Source: Natrinema sp031626495
GTDB lineage: Archaea; Halobacteriota; Halobacteria; Halobacteriales; Natrialbaceae
Assembly: GCF_031626495.1 (NCBI RefSeq)
Contig: NZ_JAMQOJ010000006.1
Location: 372,001 to 436,000, forward strand
Length of the DNA stretch: 64,000 nucleotides
Reading direction: 5' to 3'
Shown: one piece after another, positions 8,411 to 16,408 of the stretch
How the letters are laid out: each line of letters starts with the position of its first letter
Numbering within the stretch: position 1 is the first letter of the stretch
The notes under the pieces: generated by a model
Databases searched by the model: none
What the model saw: the letters and a program-made list of their open reading frames with translations, nothing else
Told to the model about the DNA's origin: nothing
Translations under genes and position numbers: made by a program

Positions 8411-9987
8411 GCGTGTTCGAACGAGTCACCGAACTGGTCGATGACGGCGAGCCCGCTGCGATGCTGACGATCGTCGATAAGGACGGGAGCGCACCCCGAG
8501 ACGTCGGAGATCGGATGCTCGTCACCGCGGACGACAACTACGGCACGATCGGCGGCGGAACGGTCGAACACCTCGCCGTCGAGGACGCGCGAGCAGTGCT
8601 GGACGGTGAGGCCGACTCCGGCGTTCGAACGTACGAACTCGAGCCCGGCGGGAACACTGGTATGGTCTGTGGCGGGACGATGGACGTCTTCATCGAACGA
8701 ATTCGCGGACGGGCACGCCTCTACATCGCCGGTGGAGGCCACATCAGCGTCGAACTCGCGGCGCTAGCGGAGCGGATGGGGTACGACGTCACGGTAGTCG
8801 ACGACCGCGAGGAATATGCCGACCCGGATACGTTCCCGGACGACACGGACGTCATCCACGGGGAGTACGGAGAGACGCTGTCCGAGCTCCCGATGACCGC
8901 CGAAACGTCGATCGCGGTGGCGACGCGCAGCGGGACGTTCGATCAGCGCGCCGTCGCTGCGGCGCTCGACGGAAACGCCGGCTACGTCGGCCTCGTCGCC
9001 AGCGACACGAAGTCGGAACACGTCCTCGATTCGCTCGCCGATGAGGGGTATAGCCGGCGAGAACTCGCGCGGGTCAGAGCACCAGTCGGGCTCGATCTCG
9101 GCGGGAGCGGCCCGGAAGACGTCGCGCTGGCGATACTCTCGGAGGTGAACATGGATCGGTACGGCGCCGGCGGACAGCGCGCGACGCGACTGAATCTCGA
9201 CGACCTCGTCGTCGTCCGGGGCGGCGGCGACCTCGGAAGCGGCGTCGTCTACCGACTGTATCAGGCCGGGTATCCGGTCGTGGTGACCGAGGTCGAGCGA
9301 CCGACCGTCGTTCGACGGGAGGTGGCGTTCGCGGCGGCGATGTACGAAGACGACGTATCGATCGAAGGCGTCGTCGGACGACGAGCGGCCGACGTGGACG
9401 AGGCGATCGAGATACTCGAGGACGATGCGGTCCCGGTCCTCGAGGACCCGGAGGCCTCGATCGCGACGACGCTCGACGCGGCCGTGGTCGTCGATGCCAT
9501 ACTGGCGAAAGGTCGGACCGATACGGGCACCCGCCGCGACGACGCGGACGTGGTCGTCGGTCTCGGTCCCGGATTCGAAGCCGGCGAGAACGTCGACGCA
9601 GTCGTCGAAACGGACAGAGGACACGAGTTAGGTCGCGTGTTCTACGACGGCCGGGCGAGTCCGTACGACGGCGAACCGGGAGAACGGCGCGGCTACACGC
9701 ACGAACGGGTCCTCCGTGCGCCGGGCGAGGGGCTGTGGGAGCCCGTGGTCGAAATCGGCGACCTCGTTTCGGCGGGCGAGACCGTGGGTCACATCGGCAG
9801 CACCGACGTGGTCGCGGAAATCGACGGCCTCGTTCGCGGTCTCGTCCACGGCGGGCTCGAGGTCAGCGACGGGACGAAACTCGGCGATATCGACCCGCGC
9901 GGCGACGACGTCGACCCGACGAAGATTTCGGATAAAGCGCTCTGTCTCGGCGGCGGCGTCCTCGAGGCCGTGCTGAAACTCCGATAA
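8407..9987 (+). CDS. XdhC-YqeB fusion, molybdenum hydroxylase maturation protein
   Basis: 526 residues in two parts. Residues 1-250 are an XdhC/CoxI protein: GSAPRDVGDRML, GTIGGGTVEHLA, a Rossmann LYIAGGGHISVELAALAERMG and APVGLDLGGSGPEDVALAIL. XdhC binds and sulfurates Mo cofactor before insertion into xanthine dehydrogenase. Residues ~263-526 match YqeB, a marker of the SDMH system: LVVVRGGGDLGSGVVYRLYQ, REVAFAAAMYEDDVSIEGV and a C-terminal lipoyl-like half (VVEIGDLVSAGETVGHIGS). These are often separate genes, so the fusion suggests cofactor sulfuration/selenation by one polypeptide. It faces selD tail to tail. Confidence 0.88.
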   Translation: MSVFERVTELVDDGEPAAMLTIVDKDGSAPRDVGDRMLVTADDNYGTIGGGTVEHLAVEDARAVLDGEADSGVRTYELEPGGNTGMVCGGTMDVFIERIRGRARLYIAGGGHISVELAALAERMGYDVTVVDDREEYADPDTFPDDTDVIHGEYGETLSELPMTAETSIAVATRSGTFDQRAVAAALDGNAGYVGLVASDTKSEHVLDSLADEGYSRRELARVRAPVGLDLGGSGPEDVALAILSEVNMDRYGAGGQRATRLNLDDLVVVRGGGDLGSGVVYRLYQAGYPVVVTEVERPTVVRREVAFAAAMYEDDVSIEGVVGRRAADVDEAIEILEDDAVPVLEDPEASIATTLDAAVVVDAILAKGRTDTGTRRDDADVVVGLGPGFEAGENVDAVVETDRGHELGRVFYDGRASPYDGEPGERRGYTHERVLRAPGEGLWEPVVEIGDLVSAGETVGHIGSTDVVAEIDGLVRGLVHGGLEVSDGTKLGDIDPRGDDVDPTKISDKALCLGGGVLEAVLKLR

Positions 9988-9990
9988 CGT

Positions 9991-11028
9991 CTACCGTTCG
10001 TCGCGCCGAATCGGCTCTACCGTCGGATCGCGCAACGAAACGTCGTTCCCGTCGGTGACGCGTCCGATACGACGGTAGAAGACGTCAGCGCCGTCGAGAC
10101 GGGATTCGAGCGTCGGCGTCTGCGACTCGGGGACCGACAGGAGTAAGCCGCCGCTGGTTTCCGCGCTCTCGCCGTCCTCGAGGCCGTACCCGAACAGCCT
10201 CGAGAGTCCGTCGGTTCCCTCGATGATCGGCAGCCTGGTGATCTCGATCCCTACGTCAGCGTTGTCGGCGAGGACCTGCGCTTGCCCGACGAGACCGAAT
10301 CCGGTTATATCGGTCGCCGCGGTCGCGACCTCTCGACTGGCCGTTGCGGCGGCGCGATTCGGGGTCGTCATCCAGGAGAGCGCTTCGTCGCCGATCTGTC
10401 GGACGGACCGGTCCGTGGTCTCCGCGACGACGTCGGCGAACTCGCCGTCCGAAACGCGCAGCCCTCCCATCGCCGACTGCGTTCCGAGGGGCTTCGTGAG
10501 GTAGAGGCAATCACCGGCCGTCGCCCCCTGCGACGTCAACAGTGACTCGGGCGGTGCGGTCGCGGAGACGGCACCACCGGCGAAGGGCCACGGGCTGATG
10601 ATCGTGTGGCCGCCCGCGATCACGCCGTCCATGTCGTCGATCGCATCGGCGATACCGGCCAGAATCATCGGTGCAGTGTCCGTCAGTTCCTGTGGCAGCC
10701 CGAGGACGACGAGGCAGTCGAGGTTGTCGACGGCCCCGGTGGCAAAGGCGTCGCTCGCGGCGTTGCACGCCGCGACGCGGCCGAAGTCGTAGGGGTCGTC
10801 TATGATCGGCGTGAAGAAATCGACCGTCGAAACGAGCGCCAGATCGTCGGTCAGTCGCCGTGCGGCGGCGTCCTCGCCGACGCCGAACAACAGTTCGTCG
10901 CGGGACTCGGTCAGCCCCGCCTCCCGAAGGAGGTCCTCGAGATCGTTCTGGCCCACTTTGCAGGAACAGCCGTGGAGATCGGCGTACTCGGTAAGCCGGG
11001 CGGAGGTGTCGTCGGAACGGTCGGTCAT
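9991..11028 (-). CDS. selD: selenide, water dikinase
   Basis: Makes selenophosphate from selenide and ATP. The 345-residue product has the family's catalytic loop near the N-terminus (LHGCSCKVG; Cys21 and Lys24 match the essential Cys/Lys of E. coli SelD), DDLALVSTVDFFTPIIDDPYDFGRVAA for Mg-ATP binding, and AGGHTI. No SelA/SepSecS, tRNA-Sec or selenouridine synthase is seen in the window, so it looks like an orphan SelD serving a selenium-dependent molybdenum hydroxylase. It is downstream of a TusA-like gene with a 3-base gap and convergent with the XdhC-YqeB fusion. Confidence 0.95.
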   Translation of the reverse strand: MTDRSDDTSARLTEYADLHGCSCKVGQNDLEDLLREAGLTESRDELLFGVGEDAAARRLTDDLALVSTVDFFTPIIDDPYDFGRVAACNAASDAFATGAVDNLDCLVVLGLPQELTDTAPMILAGIADAIDDMDGVIAGGHTIISPWPFAGGAVSATAPPESLLTSQGATAGDCLYLTKPLGTQSAMGGLRVSDGEFADVVAETTDRSVRQIGDEALSWMTTPNRAAATASREVATAATDITGFGLVGQAQVLADNADVGIEITRLPIIEGTDGLSRLFGYGLEDGESAETSGGLLLSVPESQTPTLESRLDGADVFYRRIGRVTDGNDVSLRDPTVEPIRRDER

Positions 11029-11031
11029 CGG

Positions 11032-11280
11032 CTATGCCTCCGGAAGCTCGGCGTCTTCAGTCACTTCGATGCGCAACTCGAACGTGTTCCCGTCGCCTTC
11101 GTCCTCGATCTCCACGACGGTAAACCCGCGTTTGCGACACATACGACAGAGGTTCCGTTCCGCAGGGGGGTAATCGCCTCGTACGAGTAAGCTGTCGCCC
11201 GTCTCCAGTTCGGCGAGCTGCTGGCGGACGATCAGCGCCGGCCGCGGGCAGACTTCTCCGCGCACATCCACTCGCGTCAT
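11032..11280 (-). CDS. TusA/SirA-like sulfur (selenium?) carrier
   Basis: 82-residue TusA-family protein with the signature CPxP (RGEVCPRPALIV; Cys11 is the persulfide carrier). Unusually it also has a CxxC pair, LCRMCRKRGF, which could hold metal or form a disulfide. ATG 11280 is preferred to an upstream in-frame start because it begins directly at the family fold. It lies upstream of selD in one operon, as SirA-like proteins do in other SDMH loci. It may pass selenide to SelD or selenophosphate-derived selenium onward (inference). Confidence 0.88.
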   Translation of the reverse strand: MTRVDVRGEVCPRPALIVRQQLAELETGDSLLVRGDYPPAERNLCRMCRKRGFTVVEIEDEGDGNTFELRIEVTEDAELPEA

Positions 11281-11388
11281 GTGCCGACGTATGCGGGACA
11301 CTCGCAAAACAGTGTCGGCTCGATCCACCACGCCGCTCGCGACGTGCGTTGCACAAACCTATTTTCGCTCCCGTCGCACACTGACGGT

Positions 11389-12144
11389 ATGCAGCTGTCT
11401 ACCGCGCTGGGGATCGGCGACCGGGCGCTCGTCGCGTTCGTCGGTGCCGGCGGCAAGAAGACCGCCATGCACCGACTCACGAGGGAGGGCACCGAACGAG
11501 GGTACGACGTCGGGTTCACGACGACGACGCAGATGCCGCCACCCGAACTGCCGCTGACGGTAACGAATGCCGAGCTACTGCCGGACGCGCTTCTCGAATC
11601 CGAGCCGCCGGTCGCGTTCGCGAGCGAGTGGGTCTCCGATCCCGAACGGGTCGACCGGAAAGTTCGCGGCTTCGATCCCGAGCCACTGACGTCGGTTTTC
11701 TCCCGCGGGTTCGTCGATTGGCTCCTCGTCAAAGCCGACGGGGCTCGCTCGCGGGAGTTCAAGGCCCCCGACACCAGCGAGCCGGTCGTTCCCGACGCGG
11801 CGACCCACGTCGTCCCCGTGGCCTCGGTGCACGCCGTCGGCGAACCGCTTTCGGAGGCCGTCGTTCACCGTCCCGAACGCGTCGCCGCGATAGCGGGTCT
11901 CTCCGTCGGCGACACGATCACGCCCGAAACGATCGGCACTGTGCTCGCCAGCCCCCGTGGGGGGCTCCAAGACGTACCGGACGGTGCAGCCGTCATCCCC
12001 ATGGTCAACAAGGCCGACACGCCCGATCACAGGGAGACGGCGCGGGCCGTGCTCGAGCACGCGCTCGAGGGAACGACCCGATTTACGCGCGGACTCGTGA
12101 CGTCGTTCGAACGAGACGTGTGCTTTGCCGTTGAGAGTCCGTGA
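11389..12144 (+). CDS. yqeC: YqeC-type SDMH accessory protein
   Basis: 251-residue P-loop protein of the YqeC family, known from selenium-dependent molybdenum hydroxylase loci. Visible motifs are VAFVGAGGKKTAMHRL (modified Walker A, GAGGKKT), FTTTTQMPPPE, FVDWLLVKADGARSREFKAP and PMVNKADTP, which resembles an NKxD base-binding motif. ATG 11389 is chosen because a cctatttt TATA-like run sits about 25 bases upstream. It is divergent from tusA-selD. A nucleotide-dependent role in cofactor maturation is inferred; the exact reaction is unknown. Confidence 0.9.
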   Translation: MQLSTALGIGDRALVAFVGAGGKKTAMHRLTREGTERGYDVGFTTTTQMPPPELPLTVTNAELLPDALLESEPPVAFASEWVSDPERVDRKVRGFDPEPLTSVFSRGFVDWLLVKADGARSREFKAPDTSEPVVPDAATHVVPVASVHAVGEPLSEAVVHRPERVAAIAGLSVGDTITPETIGTVLASPRGGLQDVPDGAAVIPMVNKADTPDHRETARAVLEHALEGTTRFTRGLVTSFERDVCFAVESP

Positions 12145-12409
12145 TACCGGCCGTGAACTGTCGATGAACCGTGTCTCCGAGCGTATTCGCTGCTACGGGT
12201 GCGTCGACCAGAAATTCGAGACGGAGGCCCTCGAGTGGGCTACCGCGACGTTGGCATCGCCCGTCGTTCGTCGGTACTCGCCTCGGTTCTACGACGCGAT
12301 CGGCATATCGGTCGGTCGCGGACGATCCCACGGAACCAGTGGATCAGCACAGCGGAGACTGTAACGGCGACAGGAAAAGAACCAGTACGGTCCGTCACGA
12401 AAGAGACGT

Positions 12410-13054
12410 ATGGCAGATCAGTCGGACGTGGATCGGATTACGGACGGGTCGGATGGCGGTAGCGCCCGGGATGCTATCGGAGGTGTGATCCTCGCTGCGG
12501 GGAAGGGGACCCGGTTCGAGGGCGGCAACAAACTCCTCGCGGACGTCGATGGGACGCCCATCGTGAGACGGGCGGCGGAGACGCTGTGTCGGTCGTCCGT
12601 CGACGATATCGTCGCCGTCGTCGGCCACGAGGCAGACAGAGTAACGGCGGCTCTCGCCGATCTCGAGTTCTCGATCCGATACAACGAGAACTACGCGGCG
12701 GGACAGAGTGCGACGGTCCGGGTCGGCGTCGACGCTGCACGCGACGCAGGCTGGGACGCCACCGTTTTCATGCTCGGAGATATGCCGTTCGTGCGTCCAC
12801 AGACCGTCGACACGTTGCGAACGGTGTATGCGCGCGGCGGCGGGAGTATCGTCGCCCCTACGTACGAGGGACAGCGTGGGAATCCCGTCTTGTTCGGTCG
12901 CCAGCACTACGACGCTCTGTCGACCGTTTCCGGCGACCGAGGCGGCCGGGACCTCATCGAGAACCACGAAGACACCGCTTTCGTCGACGTTGACGATCCG
13001 GGCGTGACGAGGGACATCGATTCCAAGGCGGATCTGGAGCAGCCCACCGAATGA
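12410..13054 (+). CDS. mocA: MocA/YgfJ-like molybdopterin nucleotidyltransferase
   Basis: 214-residue MobA-like NTP transferase: IGGVILAAGKGTRFEGGNK (nucleotide-binding LAAGxGxRxG), LGDMPFVRPQTV (metal-binding GDMP) and GQRGNPVLFGRQHY. Members of the MocA branch attach CMP to molybdopterin to form the cytosine dinucleotide used by many xanthine dehydrogenase-family enzymes, and are a standard component of SDMH loci. An acidic ~22-residue N-terminal extension precedes the fold. It follows yqeC by 265 bases in the same orientation. Confidence 0.88.
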   Translation: MADQSDVDRITDGSDGGSARDAIGGVILAAGKGTRFEGGNKLLADVDGTPIVRRAAETLCRSSVDDIVAVVGHEADRVTAALADLEFSIRYNENYAAGQSATVRVGVDAARDAGWDATVFMLGDMPFVRPQTVDTLRTVYARGGGSIVAPTYEGQRGNPVLFGRQHYDALSTVSGDRGGRDLIENHEDTAFVDVDDPGVTRDIDSKADLEQPTE

Positions 13055-13281
13055 TGCCGCCTCGGAACGGAGGAACAAATCGACGTTGCCGGGGCATGAT
13101 CCTCCGGAGCGGGGTAACGACGATCGGCAGAACCGCTATTGCCTATATGTGTCAGGTGTTGCCACGGACATCTGGCGACGTGTCCGTTTGAGCAACTATA
13201 TACTTCGGCCCCGATTGTACTGTCGACGGCCGCGGGATCCGGGTAGTTACCGGACTGTCAACCGTGCTGTCAGGAGAAACT

Positions 13282-14076
13282 ATGCGCGAACATTCGAGTC
13301 CGGTTGGTGGCGTGTTACGGTCGAGTACAGCGTCGGCAACTGAAATCACCAACGAGGAGCGGCGGACCGTCTACGAGTACGTCGTCGAACACGGTCCAGT
13401 TCGTCCTCGTCGCCTGCAGGAGGAACTATACCCCTACGATAGGCGCGCGATCGATCACCATCTGGCGCTCCTCGAGCAAAACGGATTGCTGGTCGAGACT
13501 GACGACCGGGTCCGTGTGACCGCCGATCTGAACCGCGTGGCGGAGACGAAAACGGTCGGTCTCTCCGGCTTCGATTCGCCCGTCGAATTTCGACCAGCGA
13601 CCGAGGCCGATCGCGCGGAACTGGTCAGCGTTATCCGATCGATGGCCGGCGAACAGCCGGCTGTCGAAACGGCACCGACCCTGGCGATGGTGACGGACGG
13701 CGGGACGCTCCACCGGCGCGATTCGACGGGCGAGCGCGCGGTCTACGTGGCTACCCTCGAGGACACGATCTGTGGGTGGGTTCACATCGACGCGACGGCC
13801 CGGTCGAAAATCGCCCACACGGCGACGGTCACCGGTGGCGTCGTGGAATCACGACGTGAGGCGGGGATTGGAACCAGACTGTTGGCGTACGCTCGGCAGT
13901 GTGCCGACCGCTGTGGCTACGAAAAACTGTATCAGCACCTTCCCGCCACGAATCAGCAGGGGATCGATTTTCTCGTCGACCGCGGCTGGACCATCGAAGC
14001 GACGCGAGACGATCACTACCTGCTGGATGGGTCCTATGTGGACGACGTAATCCTGTCCGCCGCGGTCGACCGGTGA
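13282..14076 (+). CDS. winged-helix + GNAT acetyltransferase fusion
   Basis: 264 residues. Residues ~20-85 look like a winged helix: EERRTVYEYVVEHGPVRPRRLQEEL, then RAIDHHLALLEQNGLLVETDDRVRVT. Residues ~100-255 look like a GNAT domain: FRPATEADRAELVSVIRSM, a V/TATVTGGVVESRREAGIGTRLLAYA acetyl-CoA loop and YEKLYQHLPATNQQGIDFLVDRGW. ATG 13282 has AGGAGA five bases upstream, so it is preferred to GTG 13264. It could sense and acetylate a metabolite or a protein of this locus; the target is unknown. It is convergent with ade. Confidence 0.75.
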   Translation: MREHSSPVGGVLRSSTASATEITNEERRTVYEYVVEHGPVRPRRLQEELYPYDRRAIDHHLALLEQNGLLVETDDRVRVTADLNRVAETKTVGLSGFDSPVEFRPATEADRAELVSVIRSMAGEQPAVETAPTLAMVTDGGTLHRRDSTGERAVYVATLEDTICGWVHIDATARSKIAHTATVTGGVVESRREAGIGTRLLAYARQCADRCGYEKLYQHLPATNQQGIDFLVDRGWTIEATRDDHYLLDGSYVDDVILSAAVDR

Positions 14077-14087
14077 GCGACAGTGCG

Positions 14088-15824
14088 TCAGGGCTCACTG
14101 ACGCTATCGTCTGGAATCGACCGGCGGTCGACATCAGGGCCTTGTTCTCCGCCGTGCTCCGACACCGTCACGTCCACGTACTGGCCGTCCGTGACGTCTA
14201 CGAGGCCGTTGTTCGTGAGCCGATACGTCGGAATTACCTCGAGGGCGAGGAAGGAGAGTTCCATCAGTCCCGTTTCCACCATCCCGATCTCGGCGGCGTG
14301 GGTCTCGACGGTTTCGAACTGCTCGTAGACGGCTTCTATCGGCTCGTTCGACATCAGGCCGGCGACCGGGAGCGCGAGTGAAGCGAATTCGTCGTCGACT
14401 GGATCGTACGCGACGACGCCGCCGTCTAACTCCTCGAGTCTGTTCGCGACCGCCGCCATCGAGGCGTGATCGGCACCGGCGACGACGCAGTTGTGCGCGT
14501 CGTGAGCGATCGTCGATCCGACAGCCCCGCGGTCGAGTCCTAACCCGTGAACGAAGCCGCGGCCGATCTCTCCGTTCCCACCGTGTCGCTCGATGACAGC
14601 GAGTGAGAGCAGGTCTTCGTCCGGATTCGGCAGTAGTGCACCCTCCCGTACGGGGACCTCGGCGATCATGGGTTCGGTCTGGAGGCCGCCGACGGCGTCG
14701 ATGACGCGAACGCGGACGCTGCGACCGCGGCCGTCGGGAGCCGTGATAGCGAGGTCCGTCGCCGAGACCGAGGGGAACTCGACCGTGTCCGTCGGAATGT
14801 TGGTCCCGGAAGGTGTGGACCCGTCCGCCGTCGGATTCAGTTCACCGTCGATGAGTACGTCGTCGACGCGCCAGGAGTCCAAATCCTCGAGTAACACGAG
14901 ATCCGCCGGTGCACCCGGTTCCACTCTCCCGAACGGAAGGCCGTAACTCTCTGCCGTGTTTATCGTCGCCATCTGTACGGCGTCGACCGGGTCCGCACCT
15001 TCCCGGATCGCTTTCCGAACGGCGAAGTCGACACCGCCTTGGTCGACGATGTCTGAGACTTCACGGTCGTCCGTACAGAGCGAGAGCCGGCGGGTATCGA
15101 CCTCCTCGGTGAGCGGAAGGAGCTCGGCGAGGTTCTTGCTGGAGGACCCCTCGCGCAGGTAGACGCGGAGGCCGACATCGGCTTTCTCGCGAGCCTCGGC
15201 GAGCGTGATACTCTCGTGGTCGTTGTCGAGATACCGTGCGGCCTCCTGTAGGTCGTCGCCCGTGACCCGTGGCATGTGACCGTCGACGGTCAGTCCCCGC
15301 TCCTGTGCGGCACGAATCTTCGCGTGGACGCCCTCGTCTCCCGCGATCAACCCGGGGATGTCCATTACTTCGCCGAGCGCGACGACGTTCGGTTCCTCGA
15401 GCAGGGCCGTCACCTGCTCAGGGGGGAGCGTCGCCCCGCAGTCCTGCAGGTCCGACGCTGGGACGCTAGAGGGGACGGTGAAGCGAGCCTTCAATGGCGT
15501 CTGTTCCGCGTCCCGAATGACGGCGCGGACGCCAGCTGCGCCGACCACGTTCGCTATTTCGTGAGGGTCGTGAACGACGCTCGTCACGCCGTTCGGGACC
15601 ACCGTGTCCGCGTACTGTGGCAGCGTCACCATGCTCGACTCGACGTGCATGTGCGCGTCGATGAGACCGGGCGCGATGTAGTTCGCGTGGAGTTCACGCT
15701 CGGCTGGGCGTTCGTCCAGCGCGACGATGGTCCCGTCGTCTATTGCCACGGAACGTTTCTCCAGATTACCGGTGTTCACGTTGACCAACGTCCCCCGGAC
15801 GAGAGTGTCGACAGGCTGGGTCAC
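14088..15824 (-). CDS. ade: adenine deaminase
   Basis: Converts adenine to hypoxanthine and ammonia. The protein has the Ade-type amidohydrolase signature GLIDAHMHVESSM and VVHDPHEIANVVG, then VDGHMPRVTG, DDREVSDIVDQGGVD, and the C-terminal adenine-deaminase domain with GRGFVHGLGLDRGAVGSTIAHDAHN. The frame extends to 15899, but GTG 15824 begins at the normal start (TQPVDTLVRGTLVNVNTG) and has AGGAGG ten bases upstream, giving 578 residues. It supplies hypoxanthine for the hydroxylases in this region. Confidence 0.92.
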   Translation of the reverse strand: MTQPVDTLVRGTLVNVNTGNLEKRSVAIDDGTIVALDERPAERELHANYIAPGLIDAHMHVESSMVTLPQYADTVVPNGVTSVVHDPHEIANVVGAAGVRAVIRDAEQTPLKARFTVPSSVPASDLQDCGATLPPEQVTALLEEPNVVALGEVMDIPGLIAGDEGVHAKIRAAQERGLTVDGHMPRVTGDDLQEAARYLDNDHESITLAEAREKADVGLRVYLREGSSSKNLAELLPLTEEVDTRRLSLCTDDREVSDIVDQGGVDFAVRKAIREGADPVDAVQMATINTAESYGLPFGRVEPGAPADLVLLEDLDSWRVDDVLIDGELNPTADGSTPSGTNIPTDTVEFPSVSATDLAITAPDGRGRSVRVRVIDAVGGLQTEPMIAEVPVREGALLPNPDEDLLSLAVIERHGGNGEIGRGFVHGLGLDRGAVGSTIAHDAHNCVVAGADHASMAAVANRLEELDGGVVAYDPVDDEFASLALPVAGLMSNEPIEAVYEQFETVETHAAEIGMVETGLMELSFLALEVIPTYRLTNNGLVDVTDGQYVDVTVSEHGGEQGPDVDRRSIPDDSVSEP

Positions 15825-16408
15825 GAGAGGGTCGCCTCCTTGCAAGTTTTCTCGGCCACTGCATCGTCGCGGAACCGATGTCGGGACCGGTCGCTGCATG
15901 CGAAACTATTGCACTGCATAGTGGTACGTCCAGTTCGATCATAAAATAGGTTGCTATGGTGTAGCGTACCACTCCTAGAATCGCGAGCGAGGCGTGAGGA
16001 TGTGACCACCTCCTCGCCGTAAACGGCGAGGCTTCCCACAAGCCGAGGCTCGCTGGGTTGGGAACTTACGTTTGCACACCGACGGGGTGCTGGCGGGGCC
16101 ACGCTGCCGTTACTCCTATCCGGCAGTAGGGTCCCGGTTCTGCCCTGCTGTCTCGGAGTTATCTTGGGTGTTTTATGTCGGTCAGCAGCCAGTACGACCA
16201 TCGAACACGTAACTCTACAGTGCGGCGATTCACGCCCGTTGAGCAAACCGACGGCTCGCGATGCCCATCAGAACGCGAAGCGTTCTGAGGACGCCGTGAA
16301 CAGCGGGATTCTCTCCTAATCAAGATAGCTATTCGACACCGTGGAGCACACGGCGTCCCGGCGCTACCCCGCACTCAGATCCCCGTTTCGGAAAGGGAGA
16401 GTGTCGAG
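15825..16408. other. intergenic region with decayed TnpB-type element end
   Basis: About 580 bases without an intact gene. In reverse orientation, 16010-16150 has the look of the noncoding end of a haloarchaeal IS200/IS605-like element: GC-rich structured sequence finishing in the hairpin at 16012-16031 followed by gaggagg. The frame 15821-16246 (reverse) reads through it without resembling a complete protein. Some reverse-strand sequence at 16200-16400 may be remnant coding DNA. I interpret it as the relic of a second TnpB element. Confidence 0.4.
16012..16031 (-). repeat. element-end hairpin (8-bp stem, 4-base loop)
   Basis: On the reverse strand the sequence is CCTCGCCG-TTTA-CGGCGAGG, a perfect stem with a TTTA loop, flanked by ggaag before and agg after. 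The left-end hairpin of the intact TnpB element at 23440-23459 has the same architecture (8-bp stem, TTTA loop, ggaag flank), which supports calling this a relic end of a related element. Confidence 0.55.

Noticed and set aside
9991..11028. Selenocysteine codon in selD or the hydroxylases
   Set aside because: Reading frames are continuous with Cys at the expected SelD position, and no in-frame UGA needs Sec to be explained.
12125..12364. 79-codon forward frame after yqeC
   Set aside because: Overlaps the yqeC end in another frame and has no family resemblance.
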